This document shows positions 11,468 through 26,400 of a DNA stretch of 64,000 nt, one piece after another (position 1 is the stretch's first letter; each line of letters begins with the position of its first letter). The position numbers were made by a program, and so were the translations under genes. This DNA is from Branchiostoma floridae (lineage: Eukaryota > Chordata > Leptocardii > Amphioxiformes > Branchiostomatidae). The DNA lies in assembly GCF_000003815.2 (NCBI RefSeq), contig NC_049981.1, positions 17,299,115 through 17,363,114 on the forward strand, written 5' to 3'. Under the pieces are notes generated by a model that saw only the letters and a program-made list of their open reading frames with translations, was not told where the DNA came from and did not search any database.

Positions 11468-14400
11468 GTAGGGCACTACCTTATTGTCTCAATTTGTTAT
11501 AATCTCTTTTTAGAAATCCCTTAGCTTATATTGTTAACACCTAAGACGACCATATGGAATTTCGGTCATAATTGCTTACCACGAATTTCACTTATTCATA
11601 AACAAAGGTCTGAGTATAAATGTGTATTATATGAATCCCATGGGTAGTGTTTATGAAAGAAATTAATCGATATATTAATGCTGATACTTTAATCCTTATG
11701 ATTCGCCTACTCAACTACTATGTACAGTAAAGTCATCTTTCTTGATGCAGTAAATTCGTTGCGAATTTAAAACATCACCACAACTTTCAGTAACAAGACC
11801 CAAATTCAGAGCAACAAAATCGTCAATTAATAAACGATACGACGTACTGTAATGTACGTCACAATCCTGCATAATGCTTATGGAAGCTGGCAGGGTCAGA
11901 GCCTTTAGGGCCAAAAATAAGCCGAACTGACCTTTGCGTGACCATTAGATAAATCCAATTCGTTCGGTTACACTCACTCACGGTACAACTGCAGCAATAT
12001 CAACGTTTCTAATTACATGGTGCACATTAGTCTAGTTTGATGTGGTCGTTCATAGTTGTACAAGTTAAGGATTGCACTGACTCAAAACGGAACGCCATGA
12101 ATTTTTTTTATTGTTGTTGCCACATATTCAATCGGATTTGGGCCTGTAAATATTCATCTTGTCATATGTTTAGGTTGCGTTGGACACAACATGGGCGTTT
12201 ACTATGAGAAGTATCGTCGCGATTTATGATAAAGCGTTTCGCAGAGAAAGTGATTCAAGCTTCCGGCACCTTTTGTGAGCAAGGTCTTCTTACGGAGAGC
12301 CTAATGGTCGGTTGAGCATAGAATGTAGCTTGAAACAATCTACGTATGATCTATGTCAGCGTCACGTAAAGTCCAAGAAACCCTTTTAAGGACGGTGGTT
12401 GTTTACACATTTGAAGATAACAGGCCGTAATCTTTAACACGCGACGGGTTAAAATGTAGATCATTTTTTTGAAGCTCTTGCCCACATGGGCTGACTGCAT
12501 TAGTTGCTCTATTACATGGAAAACTGAAAGTCAAATACCAATACTTGTAGTGGTGTGCGGGTGGAAGATTAGACACAAAAAGCTACTAAAGCCACCTAAA
12601 TGTTAGAAACAAGTCTTGCCCCGAAAAATGCTTTCTGAATTTGCAGTTTTCAAATACATAAGAAGTTTTTTGCTGTAGCTAAAGCACCACTATACAAAGG
12701 CATTGATTTCTTACAAACGTTTGCTCACAAACTGTGCATAAAGCATATGTGTACCTGTTGATGTCAACACATTATAGAGAATAAATTAACCAAGTCTTCA
12801 AGCATTGATTATGAAAGCAAACAGATGGCTCCCATGCGTGCGATTACCATATCATAAACGGCAATACACTGATATTTCCCAAGACACAATTATGATCTGC
12901 ATTCAGAGATCAAAGCATTATGAAACAGTCAAGACAGATTAAAATGATAGCTTTCTATTTTATTTCGGGGAAATGATACTGTAGAGTTTTGTAGTTTAAC
13001 TGCCACTATATTCAGCATCACCCTGTACTCTAAACTATACTACTCTACAAGAAGATGAACATATAAGAGTGAAAAGAATGTATCATTTACTCCAAATGCC
13101 GGGCTTCATTTCAATTTGGATACTTTTACTTACATTTTTGCGTTTCACCTTCAAGTTGCAGCTCCTGCGCTGAAATGTTCGAACATCGAGAGTATTCAAA
13201 AGAGCTAATATAAAATTTTAAAAGTCATTTGGGTTAAAATCATTAACATAACATAACAAAGTTTGTGTTTGTTAACATGAATATACTATTCCTTCAACGT
13301 TGAAAACTAAATGGTAACGACCCCAGCGGGTAAAGTTAAAATGGCTGTTACAACCAAACGGAAAATGTAAAATATTGGGGGTACAAACGGCATCTTGGGG
13401 GTTTGCAATATCTCACGCTTAAACGACAGACAATCGATAAAAACCGTGTATGTTACCTCTGAGAGCCATCAGCAAACTTCTGTTACAATGTCATCCATAA
13501 TCATATATCAAATGAAAGTTCTAAAATCACCCATCTTAGCTTGATATATAGCACTTCAGTAATTCACATTGGCAATCCATTAAACCTTACTACAAGGACG
13601 AAACTTAAACGTGTGCGTATTCTAGACTAGGGTTTTTCCGTAATGCACTGGCCTCATCAAAAGGAACGGGAATGCAAAGGTTTAATGCATTTCTCATTTC
13701 AGTGATGGAATCGATAGAAACTACTTACTGATCTAACCGCCCCTTTACATTCCATTAATCTGGCGTGCCTGGCCCAGTTACTCGCATGCATATGTTGGGA
13801 TTTGAAAAGAATTGTATTTGGCGACTGCAAGTTGTCAATACCATGCCTGCATCGTGACGAATTTCACAATTTTTTTCGACATATTTGATGAATTGCTTTC
13901 GATCTTATAATTTGTGATTCGATTTACCTTTTTTTGTGGAACTGATTGAAGCTGTTGAAGTGCGGTGACCTGGTATTTTGGGGATGAGATTCTTATCAAC
14001 AAATCCATGGCGCTTAACTAGAGTGCGAATAGATAGTGGTGTCATTGACATAAAGTTTTTTTAATAGCCACATTATTTATATCGTCTGTCATTATTTTCC
14101 AATACCTTGCCTGTATCTGCTCAGCAAATGAGGGATATTTTATGTTATGTGTTTTTTTTTCTTCAAATAGTTCTTGAGGCTATGTTGAAGAACTAAAAAG
14201 AAACTGAAAAGTGTCAATGACCCAAAACGTTTCAGAATATTGTACTTCTATTGTTTGTGTTTCGGAATGTCTTGTCTGGATTACATTATGCAAAATTTTG
14301 GCGTTCGATTTGATGAATGAGTTCATTCACGGTCGAGCAATTTTCTACTTAGGATTCATTAATAATGGAAAATAATTATAGGCTGACACAACTGGTCCTC

Positions 14401-17400
14401 TCTAATAGCTCGAAACCACCGAACCCTAAACTATTTCAGAAACCCCCAGCTAGCTATAATAATGACCTTCCCAGGGGCTCATAGATAGATTTTGCTATAA
14501 CGTTTTCACATATGAAAGCATAGCATACTTTACAGTCGTGATCTGTATCTACAATTAAAAGAATAGACAAATTTTCACTGTCGTTTTTTATCAAACCCAT
14601 AGTGCATTATTACGTATGCACACCATCTGTCCACTGCGGTGGATGTGAGTCAATGTACCAGGCGAAATGCTTAAGATACCAACACTGTATTATTAATCGT
14701 CTCCTTAACACGCAACATGCCTTTCTGTGTGTGATCAATCGGTCCCTTCTCCCCGATTATCTCGTTCATGCAAGGGTACAATTACATCCATTCGTCTCTG
14801 TAAAACGCCAGTTTGCTTCATCTTATACAATATCAAACATTATTTTCGAATGCCAGATTCTTTCCATGGGCGTGGTCTTCGAGTCCAGCCAACCACACAC
14901 AATGACATATGCTACCAGGTGCGCGTTATAATTGTAACCCACCAGAGAAAAAGGAACTAATACATGTCATTTCTAATAGTTTTTCTTTTGAATAATTTGT
15001 AATGGCTTTACAGAATACAGTATGCCGTATCTGTGATAGGCTACTATCCTGAATAAGACTGAAGGAATGCATTAATCATGTACGAAAAAGATTCCCAGTA
15101 TCGGTCCTCAATTACCAGAAAACAAACCAGGGGTGTGCATCATAGCCGGATGACGTAAACAAAATTCACCGCTGTTAGACAAGCTGTTAGTCATCTTAGA
15201 CAGATCTCCCTTGAGATAAGGCCGTCTCATTAGACACTTGTTGAAGCCGCGGGGTTCGATTTCCAGACTAGACCTAGTGTGCTTTGGAATTGCCCTCGCA
15301 ACTACTTTCCTTACTCCGCCCATGTGTAAAAATGGGTACCTGATGGGAAGGTAAAAGGCGGTAGAAGGAGAGATTGGATACGCCGTCCAATACCGTGCTC
15401 TGGACACTGTGGAGCAACCCACTGCCCCCACGGCTTAAAAAAGGCTATTGAACTACCTTTACCTTAGCGAACAAGAAGACTTTATGAACTATTTTCGGCC
15501 AACTGCTTTGGCCTATTACTATTGCCATCAATATCTATTTCGTGCATGCGGGGTTTCTCCCCTGCGTGAGTCCACAGGTGGATCTTCAGATCACCCAGCT
15601 GAAAGAAATGTCGGGTTTCTCCCCTGTGTGAGTCCGGAGGTGGATCTTCAGATCACCCAGCTGACCGAATGCCGAGTTTCTCCACTGTGCGAGTAGGCAT
15701 ATTGGTATTCAGGCTACAGATATCACCGGACTGAAGATTGCTCATGGTTGTATCCCATAGATGATTTGATTCCAAGAAAAGTTTGCAAAGTTTTAAATGT
15801 TTGACAAAATGTCAAGAATTTAGGTATACAAGTGTCAGTTATTCATGTACGTAGACAGTACGCCATCAGTATAAAACACGCTCCTTTATATGATAAAGAA
15901 TAGACAGAATTTCGATTATTGAGAAACAGTAGCGACGAAATACACTGAAACAGCATGATTTTATTGGCTCTTATTCCCACTCTAGGCACGAAGTCCAATA
16001 TGTTACGGTAAAATGGTCCATACTTCAAAAAACAATTGCATGGGTTTTGAGTTTTTCAGAGCCATTATCACGGAAAGAAAGTTTAATAAATTGTGCTGGC
16101 TTGTATTGCGTATCGGGATTGACCAATTTAGGAACAGCTATAAACAATTTCCTTTGAGACAATTGAATCAACCTAAGTATCCAAATTCGATTGTATTGTT
16201 CTTTCATAAGGCTCCATGGGTTGCAAAGGCGATTGTACGAGGCCGATGTGTATTTCGTTTCGATCTCAATAACACCTGTCTTCTATTGATTTTTTTTGCC
16301 TAAGTTGAGGCCAGCGTTCGCAACAGGTCCCTTCCAGAATACTAAAGGTGTGAAGAGTTCTCCTAATACTTTATATCAGTGTAGAACATTGGTGGTGGAT
16401 ATTGAATTTTGTTTCACACGACCGAATTTCATGATCACTTGGGTTTTCGTGAATGGTTTGGAAATCACTGGACATTGGGGATCATTCATGCATCTAAAAT
16501 TACTCTCTATAGGCCAACATGTGAGCAGTCGATCAAGTGAAGGCGTTTGACTCTCACGAAAACTACATCTTATGACTACTTGGTACCAGATGGCAGGACA
16601 TGATCCCAGACACGGTTGAGCTAGCAGCGTTGGCGAGCATCCATAACGTTTTCAGTGTAGTTCCAAATCTTCTAGGCAGAACGCTTGATACGAGTATGTA
16701 TCTAAAAAGATTCCAAAGAAACTGTCTATGGACATGTGGTACTCCTACTATAAACACTAGTGAATGCATATGCCCAAACGTATTCGAAATGAGACCCAAC
16801 GAAAGCAAGATCTAGGTGACTATGCAAAAAAGGAATGCATATATCACATATCATAAAGCGGCTATCATCTGATATGATGAGGCATTTGTTTTCCTCTAGG
16901 TCAATGTCCCTTACAGTTACATAAAGCCGGTAGGGACTAAAGGGAAAAAATGATACAGTTGTTTCCTCGTTTCATAAGGGAACGAAAACTTTCTGCTGTT
17001 TAAGATGTACAGATAAAGCACCAGTATTGGTTGCTGTAATGTTAAACCATATCAGGCAGGTCTGGTCAAATCGATGGTCAGGCCAGTCAGTTGCATGGCA
17101 ACAGCTCTCGTTTGGGGCAAAAGTCCTTTTCATTATGTAAACGAGACGATATAACAATGGAGTCAATTAGTTTCGAGTCAGCTGAAGCTAGCAAGTAATT
17201 ACTGCAGATCAGGAGGTTATACCCCTATCTTTAAACAAAACTACCGTGACTACAATACCTTATTCACTTCTTTAACTCCTAGTCACACCATTCTGTTCAA
17301 TGAGAAAGTACGGTTTAAGTATCTTAACATTTGGAACTTTACGTGGTTAGCTATTGTACGTGATGGTTTGTTTATGTATTTTGATATTTTCTATCAAACA

Positions 17401-20400
17401 TTCAAACAGGAATGAAGGTGGAAAAACATGCAATAGCCTTAAACAAAAATGCACAAAGTATAATTTTAAAACAATTATATCGCATTTCAAGTTTAAAAGT
17501 CTTATCGGCGGCCGCAATTTCCGATGTTTTATCACCCTACCTGTCATGTCATCTTCAAATCTAATAATGTGTCATCAAGTATAAACTTCTTTCTGCATAT
17601 ATCGCATTCTGCGCATATCCATTTCCTACGAATGTATGCATGTGCGAAACAGTTTATGTACGCACAAGTAGTTATCTTATTCATGCCACTTTCAACGCAT
17701 TAATCTATCCTGACAGGTATTCCTTCGCGTATGCTTTCCTCTGTTCTCTTTCCCCTTAACAGTCGTGGATATGTCATTTGCATTTTCATTGTGTGCAGCA
17801 CAAAATGACTCCGTGAAAGAGTTCGGCGGGTTTGACAATCCGAAGTGGCAAAGATTCATGGTGTGCAACATATATCTCGTTGTACCATTCAATTCACGAT
17901 GCTGGAGACTTTGCAGGCGTACAGATTATATTCTGTTGATCGTCGCAGTCGTCCATCAACTGTCTGATTATGATTAGTGACGAAAGCTTCCCAAAGGTCT
18001 AGACATTTTGCATTGCATGAGAATTCCACGATATGTTTATGGATGAGCCTTCACGTCAACAGTATTGTTAGCAATTAGATTCCATGGCCGCGATGGCTGT
18101 ATGGGGATCCTCGGGGCTCTAGAAATGTTTTCAGGTTGCTGCAAGCATTTCTAACAGCATCAATTGTATGAGCTATTACAACAGAAATGTATATATCAAC
18201 TAATAATCATGGCTTATTGCGTTCTCTCGTACCTCAATGTAGATATGATCTAAATCATTGTTATTTGTCCATGTTGTGTTTGGAACATTTCAGTGGTACC
18301 ACTGTGCGTTCTTCTGCACTAGCGAACATGCAGCAAATGTTTTTTCTGATCTAATAGAAAGCACAATTGAGACTTTTAACATGATGGAACTACTATGGTT
18401 TACTCCAAACTCCCCTATTGTTGCTTACCATTACAGAACCTAGTGCACGTTCCATGTACGGATAACCGTTCAAATTTCTTTATCATGATAGTCTCTATAT
18501 TTCCCAACTCCATAATGTCATTTCGAGTAACAGATCCTAATGCTATTCTTTTAAGTGCATTTTGCTCCAATGCAAGCATATTAGAGATGAACAAATGACA
18601 CTATACCAATTTTGCAACAACACTCTGAGATACACACAATAATAATACACATTCTTGGAATGATTGGCCAAATACATTTGCGAGACGTTTTCAAATTCTC
18701 ACGACAAACTACTCAATGTCAGGAGGCAATACCTCCCCGGGGGCGTGCTTCACTTGACGTTTTCTAACGCATCCCGTGCTCCTACTACGTCTCATGTCAC
18801 GCCGGAGCCTCTAGCTGACAATAAGGGCATTTGCAACGTAGAATTTTGAGTGGCACGAGAGACTCTGTTTTCGATAATGACGGATGATGCTCTTCGGGAA
18901 CTTCAATTTTAAAAGCAGGAAATATTGCTTTGTGGCAAACATCGTGACACAGCATGCCTCTCCGATCGATTCTCGTTGCCTATTAAGGTTCAGGACATTC
19001 ATCCCTGTCTTAGCATCTTTTCCATCCCTTTAATTTCAGAGGATCAAGTCTTTAAAGATACAGTAACTGATTGCATTTTTGTGTAATAAAGTGGGCTCGA
19101 CTCTAGAGGAAATTGGTTGTCAAGATGATATTTTCTGAACCAAAGAATTACATGGTATTGCAAACAACCTGGCATCAAGTTTGGAGTTTGCAACTTTGCA
19201 ACAGTTGAATTATACAGCATATACAGCAGCAATATTTGATAACCCCTTGTGTACCCTCTAGGTAACCAGGTGTGTATTATATCCTGAGCAACCATTGGAG
19301 AAACCATATTGGGCTGATCTTAAAAATTACTTTTGCGTTGTGTTTCTAGGTATGTGTTTGTCAACGTCTTTACAGAAAAAAATGGTATCTTACAAAATAA
19401 GACCCGCTTCTGAGGCTGAGTACTCTTTTATTTTCTTTACCACATACTGTACCAGTAGTGGCCAGACATTGGGCCATCCATTCCATTTATATCATTTAAA
19501 CAGTGACTGGCATCCCTGGCACTTACACTCTCAACACGACGGTTCTGTCGTCATCACGTTGATGTATCGATTCTTCTCACCCAAAACCTTTGTTTTGTAA
19601 CCTGTAGGTCAGGCATCTGCTGGTAAGATGCACGGAATGGCAGTACACCCGCGTCAGATCGTGTGCCAGCATAGGGGTCAACAATTTCTTCAGCTTTGTG
19701 AAGAATAAAGCTTACTGTGCGATACATGGTCGGACAAGACCAGCTGAAATATCGATTCCTTCGTTCTAAAAGAGAACAATTTCATCAGCTTGACACATTC
19801 CATGCACGGGCGTGGGAACGACATTTCATAGTCAATGTTGTCTCGTAGTCTATGGGTGCGTGATTTGCTGGTCTTTGTACTTTAACTAGTTTGTTTCAGA
19901 ATTCTCATTGCATATCTTCAACTATATTCACAACATAAAGATATCAAAGTCACCCCTCTGCATCCATTAAAGTTCCGTACGTATTAAATGCGTCGAGAAT
20001 TGGCATCAAAAGAAATGGTGCTTTTAGCGTTGATGAGAAGACCTCATTACTTTATTACGTAGCACAGCACATCATGGGAAGTGAGTTACAATAAAAAGCT
20101 GGGTTCGTTAGACATCGCGGTAACCACGTCTATTTCCATTGAAGGCAACTTTGGCGAAAGTAGTCATGAATGCTTTAGTTGAATGAATACAATAGAGCCC
20201 AAGCAACCATGCACTGACAGACTATTTAGCTCTCGACTAGTGCAACAATTTTATATCAGGCTTGGGAAACATTTCAGCGTAAAGGGATAGGTTTACCAAT
20301 GACATATAGTATAATGGAATAATAAAGAAAGAGTAGAGCATGATCAAGTTCAATCAAGGTTTCAAAACTTATGGGTTATTTTTTGTTGCTTTTTTTCGAA

Positions 20401-23400
20401 CTTTATTCATCTGACAAAACTAACGTTGCATGTTGAACGCAGAAGATAGACCTGAGACTTTCCATAATTGCCTAAGCTACAACTTCAAGTTATCTGGTGA
20501 AGCACAAGTACCCCAGGCGCCATGTTGCACTACACAATTTGGCGTGAATCCTTGCGGGTACTTTATTTCGTTTTCTCAGGTGGTTTTGCGCAGAAGACCG
20601 AATCACATTGTCACGGGACCCCTTTTAATACATTTCAAATGACTTTCTCTCCGTAAGGTATTCATGTGGTAACCTCCAGTTCATAGTGCTGATTGGAAAG
20701 TGCACAGAAAATCATCTCCGGGACAACGCATAACTTAGATGGCAAATTAATTGAGTCTTACTTCCACACTGAGAAATGGAAGCTTCGAACACAATTACGA
20801 GCTGTGTTTTTATTGCGTTCAACTTCCCAATAACATGCTGAGGCATTAGCCAGTGAAAGATTGGCAGAGACTAAGAGGTTTGTATAGTACGTACACCAAA
20901 CAGTAGCCGTTCAATGACGTACAGCTACTAAGCCATGGAGTTACATGTCAGTAACATTTCCAACAATTTGTACCCAGTTATTACTTGGAAATGATACGTT
21001 TATTTCTTTTAAAATAGGCATTTACTTTGTCTCTCTTACGGTGGTACCGTCGTAAAATACAAGAAACGTCGTTTAAAATGCACCTAATCATCTTTCTGGC
21101 AAGTGAGGTTGCTGCATGTGATTTCTAGAAAACTATATTTACGAAGGATGCTTTGCAATACATACAGACGGTTGTCTATCATGCAAATTTAATAATACCA
21201 GAAGGTAATGAGAATAGGCGGCCTCTGAAGAAGTAAATTAGAAGGCGCTGTCTAGACTTCATTAATGGCGTTTCAGGAAAGAGTCAAGGTCAACTTGATG
21301 TTATAAAATTACAATCATGATAGGACTAGATTGTATAGCTGTAAAGATACCACCAAATCAATCAACTTGCCAACAATGATAATTCATTTAAGCAATTTGC
21401 ATAAGGGATGCATATCATTTTCATCGGTAGACGATAGACTCATTGGCCTCAAACACACACAACTCGGCAATAAGATTTACACTGTGACGTGACACATATC
21501 TAGTTACAGGGGGAAATTACACAAGAAAGCTGCATAAGGTGTTAACAAATTAGAACACAATGAACAGAAAAATCACTGCATGCATAGGAGATTCTTGTAA
21601 GCGTCATATCGATTCATTTACATTTTACAGAGACATTTACATTGGTGTGACATAATTCTACTCGTATGTGGCTAAATACATATTACAGCAGTTCCTAAAT
21701 AAGAACATGCATTACTACAAATCATAGATGTTTTAGCAAAACCGAGGCTTTAATAACTTACTCAGAAGGAAAATTGCAACTGCGTTGAAGAGTTCAAAAA
21801 GATCTTAGCACGCTAGCAGAAAATTTGAAAAGAAATAAACTCATGCATGCCTTCTTTCATTTTGTCAACGTACGTTGTCAGAGGTGCAGCATAGGGGCCC
21901 AACACGAGGCCTTTATTGGCAACGCCAACACATGAACAACGGACAATGAAAACTGACAACACCCTACTCAAATCCAACACTTTCATCTAGCCTCCTGAGA
22001 GAAATTGAGCCCGGATGAGATTAGGGAAAAGGAAATACGATACCTATTGGTGCTTTTATTAGTTTCTGGCGGTATGGATTGCAAGCCCTCGAGCCAGGGT
22101 GGCTTGATTTATCCGGACAATAGCATAGAACCCTCCCTAATCATATCAAACCTTCTTGGATTAATGATACTCGGTTTTGATAAGCGGGGCAGGAGAATAG
22201 CCTGACTTCAGTATATATCTTGCATGGAACAGTATTTCGTATTTCTACTTCACAATTTGTACTCTACCACTCACTCACTTCCATACCTACAAGCCGTAGG
22301 GGCAGTCTGTCTGTCTTCAAAGGTTCTCTACCTCTGGTGGTCATCAGTTTAGTCTGGTCAGATGTTTGTTTGTTTGTTTGTTTGTTTTAGATACACTTAA
22401 GCACATAATAGATGCGTAACAAAAAATAAATAAACTAGAAAGGCCGACATTTGCTTAGGAGCAAATACAGCATATTTCAGCCATCTTCCTTCCCATGCAA
22501 TATTTAACTGTCCCAAATAACCCCTAATCGAAAATGGAACATTTAGCTTCTCGCCCCCATTGAAACGTATAGTTAAGAGACTACTTTCAACGACGCCGTA
22601 TTTTCAAATAAGTTTTCCCCGGGAACTACACCTATACAGTATACAGGAAGTAAAAATGTACCATATGGTCTAACATATCTGATTTATAAGAAAATTCTAG
22701 TACCTAAAATCTCACAATAATGAATATCCTAATGTATGTCGAAAGCTCGTGGCAATGACGTCATCGGTCAAGCTGCTCGGGGCGCTTCACTGTTTGCGAG
22801 TATTGTGAGTTGATTTCAGGTCAAAATGGAGCTTACCCAATATGCCCCGGGCCAATATGGAAGAATTTACTCTTCCACAGGAGCTCCTATGCATAACTAA
22901 ATTGATTTACATTGGAATCGCCAGCTCCTACTTTTTCGAAAGTGAAAGAAATCACCACAATCTTCCATTCGGAAAATTTTCATCGTGATATGACATGAAG
23001 CCATTCAACAATTTCCAGTACGATAACTGGGTCCAAGTATCGTTATCAACTCATTGTGATGTGGGTACATTTATCATTGCAGTGAAAGTTTTTTTTGTGT
23101 TCAAGTTGGGCATACGTTTTACTAATTATCAAGCAGGCGCAGGTACTGTGCAGTAGTAGTGTTTGTTTTCTTCTAGCTGAAAACTTAAATCTTCTTCTTG
23201 TTTTGTCTGAACCATTAGCCTTCGCCTTCCTCTTCGCTGATTGGCTGGCTCAGTAAATGCAATCTACTCGTGCTTCAGCCGACGCCCTTCCAGGTGTGGA
23301 GCTTTGTGGGGTGACGTCACGGCAGAGGACCGGAAGAAAAACAATTTCTTCTCAGAAAAGTGCTAAAATTAATGATTTTAACGTGGTTTACGCAAAAAAA

Positions 23401-26400
23401 TTCACTTGGATCATGTTACCAAATATCCAATGCCTATCTATACCAAATTTCAGGTCATTTAATTGTAATACCAGGGTACAGGGGGCCAAAATATACCGTT
23501 TTGGTCTAAAAATTACCATAAAACCTCAATAAAATCATTTTAAAGGCAGATATGAAAAAATGTAAAAAGGCACAAGGGTATTTCCCCACTCTACCCTTGT
23601 GCCAAATTTCAAGTCATTCGGTCCAGGAACGGCGGAGATGAATCACTTTGAAAATTTGACAGGAGAAAGAAGAAGAACCATTACGAATACAATATATTTC
23701 ACCATACCTATGGTATGGCTGAAATACAAATATAATAGGGCAAGGAGGGCCTGGAGCTTATGCTTATATAATGGTCTCATGTATCAAATTATAACTTTGC
23801 AAAGCAAATAAATAACAAATTTGGGCAAAGAAAACAAAGAAGACCAACGGACTACTTACAAAATAACTAATGAAATAATACTATCAAATTACATATCAAA
23901 TTCAACGGAAATGAAAGAAAATGAAATTACTTAAATCAAAAATAAAATAGATGAATTCCAAATGTTACGCAACTAAGTAAGATAAAATAAGGAAAACAAA
24001 CAAATCAGGAGTCAGTAGATGGCTTATCTACAAAGTATTTTCAGGTATTTTTGGAAAAAGACATAGAATTTTGTGATTGACTTACTTAAATTGTTCCAAA
24101 CTGATGGACCTGGAAACAGTATTGTAAATTGTTATCGGTTAGATTTTGTCATGATTTGCCTTAACCCTATTCAGACCGGGGGGGGGCTTTTGAGGCCCGC
24201 GCCTACTTTGATGTCCTATAACGCCAGAACGGCTTACGCTAGGGCCACCAAATTTGGTGAGTTTTCCTAAAATATTGTTGGCAACAATTTCACGAAGTTT
24301 GACAAATTTTCCATATTTTCGTGTTGCCATGGCAACCGTTTGTTGACAGGCTGTTTTGCCAAAAATCACTATTTTTGGTTCTAACAATGTATTTTTCACA
24401 TTTATTTGCTATATTACTGCTATTTTGTTACATAAATAAAATCTTATATTATCTAGCATATCTTTCATAATTATATATGCATAAATTATGCTAATTTGAT
24501 GACGTCATCGGCCCAAAATCCAAGATGGCGGACCGTATGGCCAGATCAAGAATAACGAGCTAATTATCCCTTAAAATTTATAACTACCTGGTATTTTTTC
24601 ATCAAAAACCATCTAAATGAATGAATTAAGTCTATTTCCATTGCCCTTTGTGATTATTTGTTGCAAAAAAAGTATTTTTAGAAATTCAAGGTGGTGGATA
24701 TAATATGGCGGAGCCCAACTGGTATCTTTGATGTGTATGACGTCATTTTATGACGTCATTTTGACGTCATTGATGTTGCTATTGGCAACGCAAGTCGTAA
24801 TAAACATTATTATTCTGTTATCTGCACTTGTTGTTACATTTTTGTAGAATAACTTGAAGTTTTCTGAGAATACCCTTTTTTCATGGGTCCGGCCAATATA
24901 ATCAAATTGATGACGTCATTATTACGTCATCTTACGTCAACGTAACGTCAAACGTCAAATACTTGTCAGATATTATGTCGATATCATGTCCTAAAAATTT
25001 GGTGGCCCTACGGCACGTCGTTTTAGAATTATAGGACTTCAAAGTGGAGGGCCTCAAAAGCCCCCCCCCGGTCCAGGGATGACCAAAAAAGCCCGGTCTG
25101 AATAGGGTTAATTTGTTTCTGGTACTTTGTCTATGGATATCTGAGTTGAATTTGCATAATTTATATCTGAGTTGAATTTGTATAACTCCTTGAGTTGCAC
25201 TAGTAAATGGGAAATTTTGTGGATTTCTTTGAGGACGAAAATGGTTGGTTGTAGTTTGTTTACGTTCTAACTCTCAAATCCTGAAATAGAGTCTATATCT
25301 ACAATCTACAAATCTAACGATTGAAATTGGTAGCGAGGAGCCTGGTAGTTTGTTAAAATACGGACTATCTCGAGATGCTTTGCATGCAGACGGGTGTAAG
25401 CTAGAGGACACACCATATGCCCTCACTCGGGTGTAGTAAGGTGGAGAAGAGAAAGACGAGCCTGGAGCGATGAATTGATGACGGTGAGGATGAAAAACGG
25501 AAATAAAACAAAATAAGTTAGATACATAAAAAAAAAGAATGGCGGGGAGGCGTCCAGGTGGATCAAATACCTACTCAGTTTGCCACTGTTCGGTCGAGAA
25601 GGGGTTGTACTAATAGCTCCATGGAGCCAGCTCCATGGAGCCAGCTCCATGGAGCTATTAGTACAACCCTGCTCCCAACCTACCAGCTCCATAAAGCCAG
25701 CTCCACGCAATTTGAATACATACAATTGGTTCACGTCACCTTCAAAAGAAATTTATATTTCGCTTTGAATACATACAGTTAGTTCACGTCATCATAGGAA
25801 AAATCTTAGTCGGCTATAGAGCCGCCCTTGTAAACGAAAAACAAGTTTCATGGAGCCAGCTCTATGAACTTTGAATGTATACAATTGGTTCTCGTCACCA
25901 CAGTAAAAAATCTTTATATAGTCCGCTATGGGGCCGCCCTTGTAAACGAAAAACAAGTTTCATGGAGCCAGCTCTATGAACTTTGAATTATACAATTGGT
26001 TCTCGTCACCACAGGAAAAAATCTTTATATAGTCCGCTATGGGGCCGCCCTTGTAAACGAAAAACAAGTTTCATGGAGCCAGCTCAATGAACTTTGAATG
26101 TATACAATTGGTTCTCGTCACCACAGGAAAAAATATTTATATAGTCCGCTATGGGGCCGCCCTTGTAAACGAAAAACAAGTTTCATGGAGCCAGCTCTAT
26201 GAACTTTGAATGTATACAATTGGTTCTCGTCACCACAGGAAAAAATCTAAGTCCGCTATGGGGCCGCCCTTGTAAACGAAAAACAAGTTTCATGGAGCCA
26301 GCTCAATGAACTTTGAATGTATACAATTGGTTCTCGTCACCACAGGAAAAAATATTTATATAGTCCGCTATGGGGCCGCCCTTGTAAACGAAAAACAAGT

